A stretch of DNA of 64,000 nucleotides, taken from assembly GCF_900104305.1 (NCBI RefSeq), contig NZ_FNJC01000003.1, forward strand, positions 186,001-250,000. Reading direction: 5' to 3'. The DNA is from Filomicrobium insigne. GTDB taxonomy: Bacteria; Pseudomonadota; Alphaproteobacteria; Rhizobiales; Hyphomicrobiaceae. Of the stretch, positions 10,046 through 17,581 are shown one piece after another. The position numbers and the translations under genes are program-made. Below the pieces are notes generated by a model. The model saw only the letters and a program-made list of their open reading frames with translations. It had not been told where the DNA came from and did not search any database. The first letter of the stretch is position 1. Each line of letters starts with the position of its first letter.

Positions 10046-12112
10046 ATGGACCAATCCAACGGCTCTGAAACGGGCGGCAGACGAGGTAACGGCACGCGCT
10101 GTGTTGCGATTGTCGGACCTTATCTCTGCGGTAAGACGACATTGCTAGAAGCAATTTTAGCCCGCACAGGCGCTGTGCCGCGTCAACGCAAAACTTCAGA
10201 TCCCAACAGCATCGGTGACGCTAGCCCGGAGGCACGGGCGCACGGCATGAGTGTGTCAGCCAACATTGCAGACACGACATACCTTGATGATCAGTTCACG
10301 TTTATAGATTGCCCCGGCTCAATTGAATTCCAACACGAGTCTTCATTGGCTCTGACGATCTGCGATGCCGCGATCGTCGTGTGCGAGCCGGATACTAAGC
10401 GACTGCCGGCCCTACAACTTATCCTCAAGCAACTGGATGATCGGGGAATTCCCCATTTCCTGTTTTTGAATAAGATCGACAGCTTCATGACTCCGGTTCG
10501 CGACATCATCCCAATGTTGCAACCTGCAAGCGTGAAGCCGCTTGTGCTGCGTCAGATCCCGATCTGGGAAAATGGCGTAGCCACGGGGTTCGTCGATCTC
10601 GCATCCGAACGTGCGTATGTTTATCGCGAACAAGATACGTCTGAGATTATCGAACTTCCGACCGGACTGAAGGACCGCGAGTCCGAAGCACGCTACCAGA
10701 TGCTCGAGCAGCTCGCCGATTACGACGACGAACTCTTGGAGCAACTTCTCTCGGATGTGGAGCCTTCGCGTGACAGGGTTTTTGATGACCTTTCCGAAGA
10801 TTTGCGGAAGGGCGTTATCTGTCCTGTGTTGTTGGGAAGTGCCGAGCACGGCAATGGCATCAACAGGTTGCTCAAAGCTCTCCGCCATGAGGTGCCTGCT
10901 GTAGCGAAAACCGCCCAACGGCTTGGCGTTGCCGACACCGACTCTGCAGCCTTTATATTCAAGACGGTTCATTCCCCGCACGGTGGCAAGATGTCGGTTG
11001 CTCGGGTGCTGACCGGGAGCTTGACTGACGGCGCCGTGTTACGAGGGGCGCAAGGTCAGGAAGAGCGCATATCCGGCCTGTTCAGATTAATGGGTGAAGA
11101 CACTACGAAGTGCGACGCAGCAGCAGCTGGCGATACTGTCGGGCTGGGACGAGTCGACGGATTGGCGACGGGAGAAACGGTAACAACCAGCAAGACGCCG
11201 GTCGTCCAGATCGAAGCTCCCGAACCACCCCAACCTGTCTATGGCACGGGGCTGGGTCTCAAAGATCGCAAGGATGAGGTCAAATTGACCACCGCACTCG
11301 GCAAGCTGATGGAGGAAGATCCTTCCCTGCAGGTCGAGCACTCGCGGGATACAAATCAGATCGTTCTGTTAGGTCAGGGAGAAATGCACTTGAGGGTCGC
11401 GCTCGAACGCCTTGAGCGCAAATTTTCCGTGGCCGTCGACCGCATCAAACGCCAGATTGCTTACAAGGAAACGGTGCGTAAACCCACGGAGATCAGGGGA
11501 AGACACAAAAAGCAATCTGGCGGACACGGACAGTTCGGTGATGTCGTGATTGAAATTAGTCCACAACCGCGTGGCACCGGATTTTCGTTCAACGAAAAGA
11601 TCACCGGAGGCGCTGTTCCCAAGCAGTTCATTCCGTCTGTCGAAATCGGTGTGAAGGATTTCATGCAACGCGGGCCGCTCGGCTTTCCCGTGGTCGACAT
11701 CTCGGTGACGCTGAAGGATGGATCGTACCACTCCGTGGATTCATCGGACATGGCATTTCGACAAGCTGCGCGGCTCGCCATGGCTGACGGCATGCCCAAG
11801 TGTTCGCCTGTCTTGCTTGAGCCCATTATGGCTGTGTCGATCGCCGTCCCGTCTGAGGCCACCGCGAAAGTCAACGGTATGATCCCACAACGACGGGGGC
11901 AGATTTTAGGATATGACGCAAGACCAGGCTGGCCCGGTTGGGATGTTCTCGAAGCGCACATCCCGGCAGCTGAGATGGAAGATCTGATTATTGAGTTGCG
12001 GTCGGCCACCGCTGGCGTCGGGTCATACTCGGCGCGATTTGATCATCTGGCCGAACTGACCGGCAAACTGGCCGATCACGCGATCACGGATCAGATGCAC
12101 GCAACAGCGTGA
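10046..12112 (+). CDS. Elongation factor G-like GTPase (EF-G paralogue)
   Basis: A translational GTPase of 688 residues with the EF-G domain order: G domain, beta-barrel II, III, IV and V. The P-loop is GPYLCGKT (24-31) and NKID is present. Domain IV is recognisable (RGRHKKQSGGHGQFGDV). The G3 box is DCPGS (88-92), not DTPGH, so the catalytic histidine of EF-G/EF-Tu is replaced by Ser92. This is typical of the divergent EF-G-like subfamily rather than the fusA product, and its ribosomal role is not established. GGAGGAG sits directly before the ATG. A strong terminator follows. Confidence 0.9.
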   Translation: MDQSNGSETGGRRGNGTRCVAIVGPYLCGKTTLLEAILARTGAVPRQRKTSDPNSIGDASPEARAHGMSVSANIADTTYLDDQFTFIDCPGSIEFQHESSLALTICDAAIVVCEPDTKRLPALQLILKQLDDRGIPHFLFLNKIDSFMTPVRDIIPMLQPASVKPLVLRQIPIWENGVATGFVDLASERAYVYREQDTSEIIELPTGLKDRESEARYQMLEQLADYDDELLEQLLSDVEPSRDRVFDDLSEDLRKGVICPVLLGSAEHGNGINRLLKALRHEVPAVAKTAQRLGVADTDSAAFIFKTVHSPHGGKMSVARVLTGSLTDGAVLRGAQGQEERISGLFRLMGEDTTKCDAAAAGDTVGLGRVDGLATGETVTTSKTPVVQIEAPEPPQPVYGTGLGLKDRKDEVKLTTALGKLMEEDPSLQVEHSRDTNQIVLLGQGEMHLRVALERLERKFSVAVDRIKRQIAYKETVRKPTEIRGRHKKQSGGHGQFGDVVIEISPQPRGTGFSFNEKITGGAVPKQFIPSVEIGVKDFMQRGPLGFPVVDISVTLKDGSYHSVDSSDMAFRQAARLAMADGMPKCSPVLLEPIMAVSIAVPSEATAKVNGMIPQRRGQILGYDARPGWPGWDVLEAHIPAAEMEDLIIELRSATAGVGSYSARFDHLAELTGKLADHAITDQMHATA

Positions 12113-12126
12113 CACACAAAATTTCG

Positions 12127-12163
12127 AGGGCCGGACGATGATTGACGCGCCGGCCCTTTTTTA
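12127..12163 (+). terminator. Rho-independent terminator after the EF-G-like gene
   Basis: AGGGCCGG (12127-12134) pairs with CCGGCCCT (12150-12157), followed by a T run. It lies 15 bases past the EF-G-like stop codon. Confidence 0.9.
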
Positions 12164-12176
12164 TTCGTGCTTTGGC

Positions 12177-12842
12177 TCAATGAGTCGCACCGCTGCCCCA
12201 AAGCTGCTTGATGCGTGCATCCCGGCCGCAACTGTAGCGATAGTAGCGATACTTCAGCGGGTTCTTCTCATAATAGTCCTGATGATAGTCCTCGGCGGGC
12301 GTGAAGGTGCTCGCAGCGACAATCTGAACGGCAATCGGTTTTGAAAAGCGACCGCTCTTTTCCAGTTCGGCCTTGCCCGCTTCGGCAAGCTGCCGTTGCT
12401 CCGGCGTGTGAACGAAGATGACGGGTTTGTATTGATCGCCGCGATCGCAAAACTGCCCGCCGCCATCGACGACATCGGTATGCCGCCAGTAGTAATCGAG
12501 TAGCGTCTTGTAGGAGACCTGGGACGGATCATATGTCACCTGCAAGACTTCGACGTAGCCGGTGCCACCGGCCGAGACACTTTCGTATGTGGGGTTGGGC
12601 GTCTTGCCACCCATATATCCGGAAATGGTCGACACAACGCCTTTGACCTTGTCAAAATCGGCTTCAGTACACCAGAAGCAGCCTGAACCGAACGTTGCGA
12701 CGTCAAGCTTCGCATTTTTCGATACGGAGCCCTCGGTCTTGGCATGCGATGGCGCCTGAGCTCCGAGCCCGACTACACCTGCGGCAAGGGCAGCAATAAC
12801 CAAGCCTGAAATGCTAAACCAAAATCCGCGGCTCATACGCAT
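12177..12842 (-). CDS. msrA: Peptide methionine sulfoxide reductase A, exported
   Basis: MsrA reduces the S-epimer of methionine sulfoxide in proteins. The catalytic cysteine is in GSGCFWCTEADF; GYMGG and the HPTYE-equivalent (NPTYESVSAGGTGYVE) follow. The first roughly 35 residues form a Sec-type signal or membrane anchor (FWFSISGLVIAALAAGVVG), placing the enzyme in the periplasm. The ATG at 12842 has GGAG eight bases upstream; a TTG at 12869 is less likely. It lies 93 bases downstream of msrB on the same strand, so the two probably form an operon covering both sulfoxide epimers. Confidence 0.93.
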   Translation of the reverse strand: MRMSRGFWFSISGLVIAALAAGVVGLGAQAPSHAKTEGSVSKNAKLDVATFGSGCFWCTEADFDKVKGVVSTISGYMGGKTPNPTYESVSAGGTGYVEVLQVTYDPSQVSYKTLLDYYWRHTDVVDGGGQFCDRGDQYKPVIFVHTPEQRQLAEAGKAELEKSGRFSKPIAVQIVAASTFTPAEDYHQDYYEKNPLKYRYYRYSCGRDARIKQLWGSGATH

Positions 12843-12935
12843 CGATAAATCTCCGAAAAGGCGATGCAATCTAGAAAAATTAGAGCAGTGGCCGGAGCCG
12901 ACGATCCGGCCAACACAAAATCTTTTCCGAGACAG

Positions 12936-13448
12936 TTACGGCTTCTCACCCCCTTCAGGGACGAACTTCATCGCGACGCCGTTCATGCAATAACGCAGGC
13001 CCGTCGGCTCTGGGCCGTCATCAAATACGTGTCCGAGGTGCCCGCCGCATCGGCTGCAATGGACTTCGGTGCGAACCATGAAAAACTTGTGGTCCGTAGA
13101 GGTGCCGATGGCGCCCTCAATCGGTTTCCAGAAACTGGGCCATCCGGTGCGGCTGTCAAACTTGGTGTCAGAGCTGAACACCGGCTGATCGCAACCTGCG
13201 CACAAATAGGTACCTGCATCGTAGTTCTTGTCGAAGGGGTGAGAGCGTGCGCGCTCCGTGCCATGCTGGCGCAGCACGCGAAACTGCTCGGGGGTGAGCT
13301 GGGCACGCCACTCTTCCGGCGTTTTCGTTATTGGAAATGTCGTTGTCATAGAGTTCTCCGCTGCACCTTCTCGGTTGGACGCCAACGTAAACACGGCGGC
13401 GGTAACGGTACTCAATCCGGCTATACTAAATGTACGGCGGCTTAGCAT
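12936..13448 (-). CDS. msrB: Peptide methionine sulfoxide reductase B, Tat-exported
   Basis: MsrB reduces the R-epimer of methionine sulfoxide. Two zinc-binding CxxC pairs (CAGC and CSRC) are present, and the catalytic cysteine is in [13 protein letters not shown] near the C-terminus. The N-terminus [15 protein letters not shown] has a twin-arginine motif, so a folded, metal-loaded enzyme is probably exported. The ATG at 13448 is preceded by GGGAGGA; the frame is open upstream but lacks a better start. It is the first gene of an apparent msrB-msrA unit. Confidence 0.93.
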   Translation of the reverse strand: MLSRRTFSIAGLSTVTAAVFTLASNREGAAENSMTTTFPITKTPEEWRAQLTPEQFRVLRQHGTERARSHPFDKNYDAGTYLCAGCDQPVFSSDTKFDSRTGWPSFWKPIEGAIGTSTDHKFFMVRTEVHCSRCGGHLGHVFDDGPEPTGLRYCMNGVAMKFVPEGGEKP

Positions 13449-13638
13449 CGCGTGTCCTCCCTGATCCGCAGGAGCGGAGTGGGTTCGTGGGGCCCTTCCG
13501 TGGGCATATCGATTGGTGTCCGTAACTTGGGGGCATAACACCGTATTTGTCAGGTCACCCCCACATCAAATCAATGTGCGCAAAGGCAAGACAACAGCCA
13601 ATCTCGCGCGCTGGATGAAAACGCATGAGACGCAAAAG

Positions 13639-14352
13639 CTAAACGATAACAGGGACCGCATCCGTCACGCGTATCTCTTCGCTGGATAGATCACATTTGT
13701 AAGCCAGTGCTTCGACACCACGGCTAACAGCACGCGCTAACCCGTTCGCATAAGCTGGATCAATATCCGCGGCCATACGAACTTGGCGAGCATCACTGCG
13801 CTGGATCAGATAAAGCATCACCGCGCGGTGCCCAACCTCAGCCATGTCGCCGAGCTCCTCAAGATGTTTGAGGCCACGTTGCGTGACTGAATCGGGGAAT
13901 TCCGCCAGACCGCGTTCGCGCATCAAGTGCACGTTCTTGACTTCGACATAAGCCCGGCCTTTCGCTGGATCCTCCAGCAGGAGGTCAATGCGACTCGCCT
14001 TCCCGTAGGCCTGCTCCCGCTTGAGGCTCTCATATCCACCAAGCGCTTCAAGCTGACCATCACCGATCGCGTCGGCAACAAGCTTGTTCGGATGGCTTGT
14101 GTTGATCCCAACAAGAACCGGACCAAAGCCGAGATCGTTCTCAACCAGCTCCCATGTGTACCGGTATTTCCGTTTCGGGTTGTCATTAGTTGACAGCCAG
14201 ATGTACGTGCCAGGGGCGGACAAGCCAAGCATGGCGCCGGTGTTGGGACAGCTTGCCGTAATGAGTTCCCCGCTATCAAGTTCGACATCAGCAAGAAAGC
14301 GTTTGTAACGCTTGATGAGGCGTCCGCGGACAAGAGGGTTCGGAAATCGCAT
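13639..14352 (-). CDS. sfsA: SfsA family nuclease
   Basis: A 237-residue SfsA homologue. SfsA was first named for effects on maltose metabolism in E. coli; the family has a nucleic-acid-binding OB-like N-terminal part and a nuclease-like fold. The N-terminus (FPNPLVRGRLIKRYKRFLAD) and the family block CPNTGAMLGL are present, as is the PD-ExK-like segment DLLLEDPAKGRAYVEVKNVH. Length matches the family. It is divergent from the downstream CinA-type gene. Confidence 0.93.
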   Translation of the reverse strand: MRFPNPLVRGRLIKRYKRFLADVELDSGELITASCPNTGAMLGLSAPGTYIWLSTNDNPKRKYRYTWELVENDLGFGPVLVGINTSHPNKLVADAIGDGQLEALGGYESLKREQAYGKASRIDLLLEDPAKGRAYVEVKNVHLMRERGLAEFPDSVTQRGLKHLEELGDMAEVGHRAVMLYLIQRSDARQVRMAADIDPAYANGLARAVSRGVEALAYKCDLSSEEIRVTDAVPVIV

Positions 14353-14499
14353 GGAGTGTTAGCCTGGTGAGGTTTGACGACGAACGGGCAGCCCTATCAC
14401 AGCGCTGGAGAAATTGCCTGCTTCTGCCGGAACGCAATTTCCGGCAATGTGCCCTCGCCCGCGGCGGGAAATTGAAGCAGGGGGCAAGACGACGAGAGT

Positions 14500-15300
14500 G
14501 TGAATGAGATGACCAAAACACAGGCTAATCCGGATCAGGCTACGGCGAAGGATGAGGTAACGGCAGCAGTGCTCGTCATCGGCGACGAGATCCTATCGGG
14601 GCGCACGAAAGACCGGAACATAGGTTACCTCGCCGATCATCTGACCCGTTCCGGAATTAGATTGTGTGAGGTGCGTGTCGTCGCGGATGAGGAGGAAGCT
14701 ATCGTTGCCGCGGTCAACGCACTGCGCGCCGCATACACGTACGTCTTCACAACGGGTGGGATTGGTCCGACGCATGACGACATCACTGCCTCGGCCATCG
14801 CCAAAGCGTTCGGCGTCCCGATTGATGTGGACGAGCGCGCGCTGGCATTGATGCGGCCTTATTACGAGCGCCGTGGTTTGGAATTGACGCCGTCGCGTTT
14901 GCGCATGGCCCGTATTCCCGAAGGGGCCCGTCTTATCCGCAACAGCATTTCCATCGCCCCCGGCTTCCAGCTGGACAACGTCACGGTGATGGCCGGGGTC
15001 CCTGAGATCATGCAGGTGATGCTCGACGACGCCCTGCAGTATCTTCGGACGGGAGCCAGGATGCTGTCCGAAAGCATCGTCGTCGCCGCACCGGAAGGCG
15101 ACATCGCCGACATGTTCGCCGCGCATCAAGCCGAATTCCCCGATGTGGCGATGGGCAGCTACCCAAAGTTCGTTGCAGACGGCCTCAGGTGCGAACTGGT
15201 ACTGCGGTCGATCGACGCAGAAGAGCTTGAAAAGGCGATGATTTCGCTGTGTCAGAAACTCGCAGATTCTGGAATTTCATTTTCCAAAACAGAAAGTTAA
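14500..15300 (+). CDS. Molybdopterin-binding (MoaB/CinA N-terminal) domain protein
   Basis: A 266-residue protein with the MoCF_biosynth domain: VLVIGDEILSGRTKDRN, TTGGIGPTHDD and GAPE-like MAGVPEIMQVML. It matches the stand-alone CinA N-terminal family, lacking the C-terminal PncC-type deamidase domain. CinA N-domains in some bacteria cleave ADP-ribose or CoA-type pyrophosphates; the function here is open. The frame allows GTG at 14500 or ATG at 14509. It is divergent from sfsA. Confidence 0.85.
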   Translation: MNEMTKTQANPDQATAKDEVTAAVLVIGDEILSGRTKDRNIGYLADHLTRSGIRLCEVRVVADEEEAIVAAVNALRAAYTYVFTTGGIGPTHDDITASAIAKAFGVPIDVDERALALMRPYYERRGLELTPSRLRMARIPEGARLIRNSISIAPGFQLDNVTVMAGVPEIMQVMLDDALQYLRTGARMLSESIVVAAPEGDIADMFAAHQAEFPDVAMGSYPKFVADGLRCELVLRSIDAEELEKAMISLCQKLADSGISFSKTES

Positions 15301-15502
15301 AGGACATGCCCACGGACGGCTCCGTAGCGAGCGCAATATGCACCGTTAACCATAATTCATTATAACAACTCGATTGTGCCAACAACTCCTGCTCGTGTCC
15401 CCCGCCGTTAACTCCGATTCAGGCGCGGGCGGGGGTTCTGACTGAAACCCCCGTGTCTGCATCGCAATAAGACGAAGACTGTTGATACGAGGGGTACCTT
15501 AA

Positions 15503-16753
15503 ATGCGTACAAGCTTTTTAGCGGACGATAGCGTGTGCTCGCCATCCCGCGCGTATCTGATTGCCGCGACGGGACTGATGATTGCTCTCGCAGCTATCTT
15601 TGCTGGGCTTGCTGTCACAGAGGTAGAAGCGAAGACGCCCGGCTCAACTTACTGCTTTTATAAAAAGTGCCACCGCGTGAAGAGCCTCAATGAAACAAAG
15701 GCTCTTGTCGGAGAGGACGTCACGCTCGCGGCTTCTCACTACAATGACTGCCGTTTTGATCGGTACAATCCATGTGGGCTGACATCATCGGGTGAGAGAT
15801 TCCATCCAGATCGCGCGGACAACGCTGCGAGTCCCATCTATCCGGATGGCACCGTCCTTTTGGTTTGGAATGAAGTCACGCAGGATGCTGCGGTGATCCG
15901 CATAAACAACGCTGGCCCCTATTGGGGAAACCGGAAGCTGGACGTCTCTATTGCAACCGCCGAAAAGCTCGGGTTCCGCAACCGCGGGGTGGCGACGCTT
16001 AAGACCCGCATTCTTCAAGCCCCGGACAAGCGTGAAGCGACATACAGGAAGCATCGGCGCTATCGGCCTGTGCCCGGTTACATTGGCAAGCACGAAAACG
16101 TTGAGGATGCTGAGCGTGCCGCCGTTGCGGCCATGGCTGTCAGCGCAATCGCCGCCAGCATGATCGCGCCATCCTCTGGCGCGATGGCTATGGCGACGCA
16201 GGCGGAAACAAACGAGGAAGCAGATGCGCGTATGGAACGCGCGCGGCGCGCGAAACCGATCCGCGAGGCGCTGCACCGGATCGAGGAACTGCCGGTACGC
16301 GCTGTCACAATACCGTCGCCGCCGGCCAGCGCTCTAACGGACGCTTGGGTCCAACCCGTTGAGCCGGCTGCAAGGGCGGCGGAGCTGCGGAAGGACATGG
16401 CATCGAAGACGGGCCGAGCATCTGCGGTGGCGGTAGAAGCCGTTGCACAGCCTGCTTCCGGCAATTCCAAAGATAGGCCCGCGAGCGTCCAAGCAGGGCT
16501 CCGGGGACGGATAATAGCGGCACACACGCGTTCAAGCACCACGCCTGTTATGGTGATCAGAACGAAGGAAGTAGGGGCCGCACGATCCGATTCCTGGCAG
16601 TATTTGCTTTACGAGTATCTGAAAATCGAAGCGAAAGACGGGAGCTGGGGCCGCTTGAGCCAATGGGATGAGGACCGGCGTTCGCCGACACCACAGCGGC
16701 CACGTTACGCAGTGGCCGTCCCCAAAATTGCACGCCTCGCCGCTTTTGCATGA
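15503..16753 (+). CDS. RlpA-like double-psi beta-barrel protein with altered active site
   Basis: An N-terminal membrane helix (about 18-40) precedes a DPBB domain (about 75-165), followed by a long Ala-rich, probably disordered tail to residue 416. The DPBB has the RlpA layout: SGERFH, then YPDGTVLLV, RINNAGPYWGNRKLDVS and AAEKLGF-like ATAEKLGF. RlpA proteins are septal lytic transglycosylases. Of the three catalytic positions described for Pseudomonas RlpA, Glu is kept (Glu98), but the His is Ser110 and the Asp is Asn136 by alignment, so catalysis is doubtful. There is no SPOR domain. A GAGGGG site precedes the ATG. Confidence 0.75.
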   Translation: MRTSFLADDSVCSPSRAYLIAATGLMIALAAIFAGLAVTEVEAKTPGSTYCFYKKCHRVKSLNETKALVGEDVTLAASHYNDCRFDRYNPCGLTSSGERFHPDRADNAASPIYPDGTVLLVWNEVTQDAAVIRINNAGPYWGNRKLDVSIATAEKLGFRNRGVATLKTRILQAPDKREATYRKHRRYRPVPGYIGKHENVEDAERAAVAAMAVSAIAASMIAPSSGAMAMATQAETNEEADARMERARRAKPIREALHRIEELPVRAVTIPSPPASALTDAWVQPVEPAARAAELRKDMASKTGRASAVAVEAVAQPASGNSKDRPASVQAGLRGRIIAAHTRSSTTPVMVIRTKEVGAARSDSWQYLLYEYLKIEAKDGSWGRLSQWDEDRRSPTPQRPRYAVAVPKIARLAAFA

Positions 16754-16766
16754 GGACGACAAAAGA

Positions 16767-16797
16767 TTTAGCCCGGCAGACAAACTGTCGGGCTAAA
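16767..16797 (-). terminator. Hairpin between convergent genes, terminator for the minus strand
   Basis: TTTAGCCCGGCAG (16767-16779) pairs with CTGTCGGGCTAAA (16785-16797), including one G-U type pair, around a 5-base loop. Read on the minus strand the stem is followed by TCTTTT, so it best serves the 212-aa gene downstream of nrdJ; it may also stop the RlpA-like transcript. Confidence 0.75.
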
Positions 16798-16840
16798 CAC
16801 GTGACATGAAGGGCTAACTTTATTGGGGTCGATTGCGCGA

Positions 16841-17479
16841 TTAAGCGGCCGAATCTGCCCGGACTGACGGCTCATCGCCTGGCAACACGGAGAAGCTACC
16901 ATCCGGTGATGAGTCCGATGCGAATTCTGGCTCATCGGGATAGAGCTCGAACTGTGCATCAAGAGCTTCGATGAACTCCGAGATGAGGTCGAGCACGACC
17001 CCGAGAGGAATGCGGCTCGCCACGAGGAAATCGTCATTCACAGTAAGCGGTGCGTAATCGGCAAGGCCCGGCGCGTCTGCTGCAATGAGACCGCGAGACC
17101 GCAAATACGCGATCGTCCCGTCACCCGTATCGAAGTCGAGCGCAGCCGTGTCGCCAATGACCTTCAAAGCTTCATAAAGGTCCCGCGTTCCGGAAACGAA
17201 CAGCTGAGCCAGAGGTCTGAAGTGAGGCGCAGCATCGGCGAGATCTGCTACATGCTCGCGCGCTTTGACCACCCGCGTCACCAGCGCCATTTCATAGGTC
17301 ATCACGCGTGAGAGCGTCCAGCGCTGTACTCCGACTATCGCCGGATCACAACACTCGCCTGGCTGCCACGACTGAGCCGCAGCAATGAGATCCTCGCCCG
17401 CAGCCAAAGCCGCATCCAAATGGTCGGCCACCAGATAGACGCATGGCGGGATTTGCTCGTTTCGTTTCAATCTGCTCAT
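16841..17479 (-). CDS. Conserved hypothetical protein behind nrdJ (212 aa)
   Basis: A soluble, mostly helical, acidic protein with no function I recognise. The sequence begins MSRLKRNEQIPPCVYLVADH; a helical core follows, and it ends in an acidic Ser/Asp-rich tail. No membrane segments or known catalytic motifs are visible. The ATG at 17479 gives the natural N-terminus; a GTG at 17542 is the alternative but its codons cross the hairpin at 17494-17529. It is 102 bases downstream of nrdJ on the same strand and before a terminator, so it is likely co-transcribed with it. Confidence 0.7.
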   Translation of the reverse strand: MSRLKRNEQIPPCVYLVADHLDAALAAGEDLIAAAQSWQPGECCDPAIVGVQRWTLSRVMTYEMALVTRVVKAREHVADLADAAPHFRPLAQLFVSGTRDLYEALKVIGDTAALDFDTGDGTIAYLRSRGLIAADAPGLADYAPLTVNDDFLVASRIPLGVVLDLISEFIEALDAQFELYPDEPEFASDSSPDGSFSVLPGDEPSVRADSAA

Positions 17480-17493
17480 AAGGTCAACCTGTC

Positions 17494-17529
17494 CCCTCGG
17501 GAATCCCAGTGTAAAGGGATTCCCGAGGG
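17494..17529 (-). promoter_or_regulatory. Perfect 14-bp inverted repeat between nrdJ and the 212-aa gene
   Basis: CCCTCGGGAATCCC (17494-17507) is perfectly complementary to GGGATTCCCGAGGG (17516-17529) around an 8-base loop. There is no T run on either strand, so it is not a classical terminator. It lies 14 bases upstream of the ATG at 17479 and 52 bases past the nrdJ stop, where an mRNA-stabilising, processing or partial-termination hairpin would act. Confidence 0.6.
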
Positions 17530-17581
17530 CTGTGGACACCATGTGGTGAAACCTGTGTATTGGTTGTGTACTGCGCCAGTC

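Noticed and set aside
15399-15435. CCCCCGCC/GGCGGGGG hairpin before the RlpA-like gene
   Set aside because: The stem is short with a 21-base loop and no T run; G/C runs in this base composition pair easily by chance.
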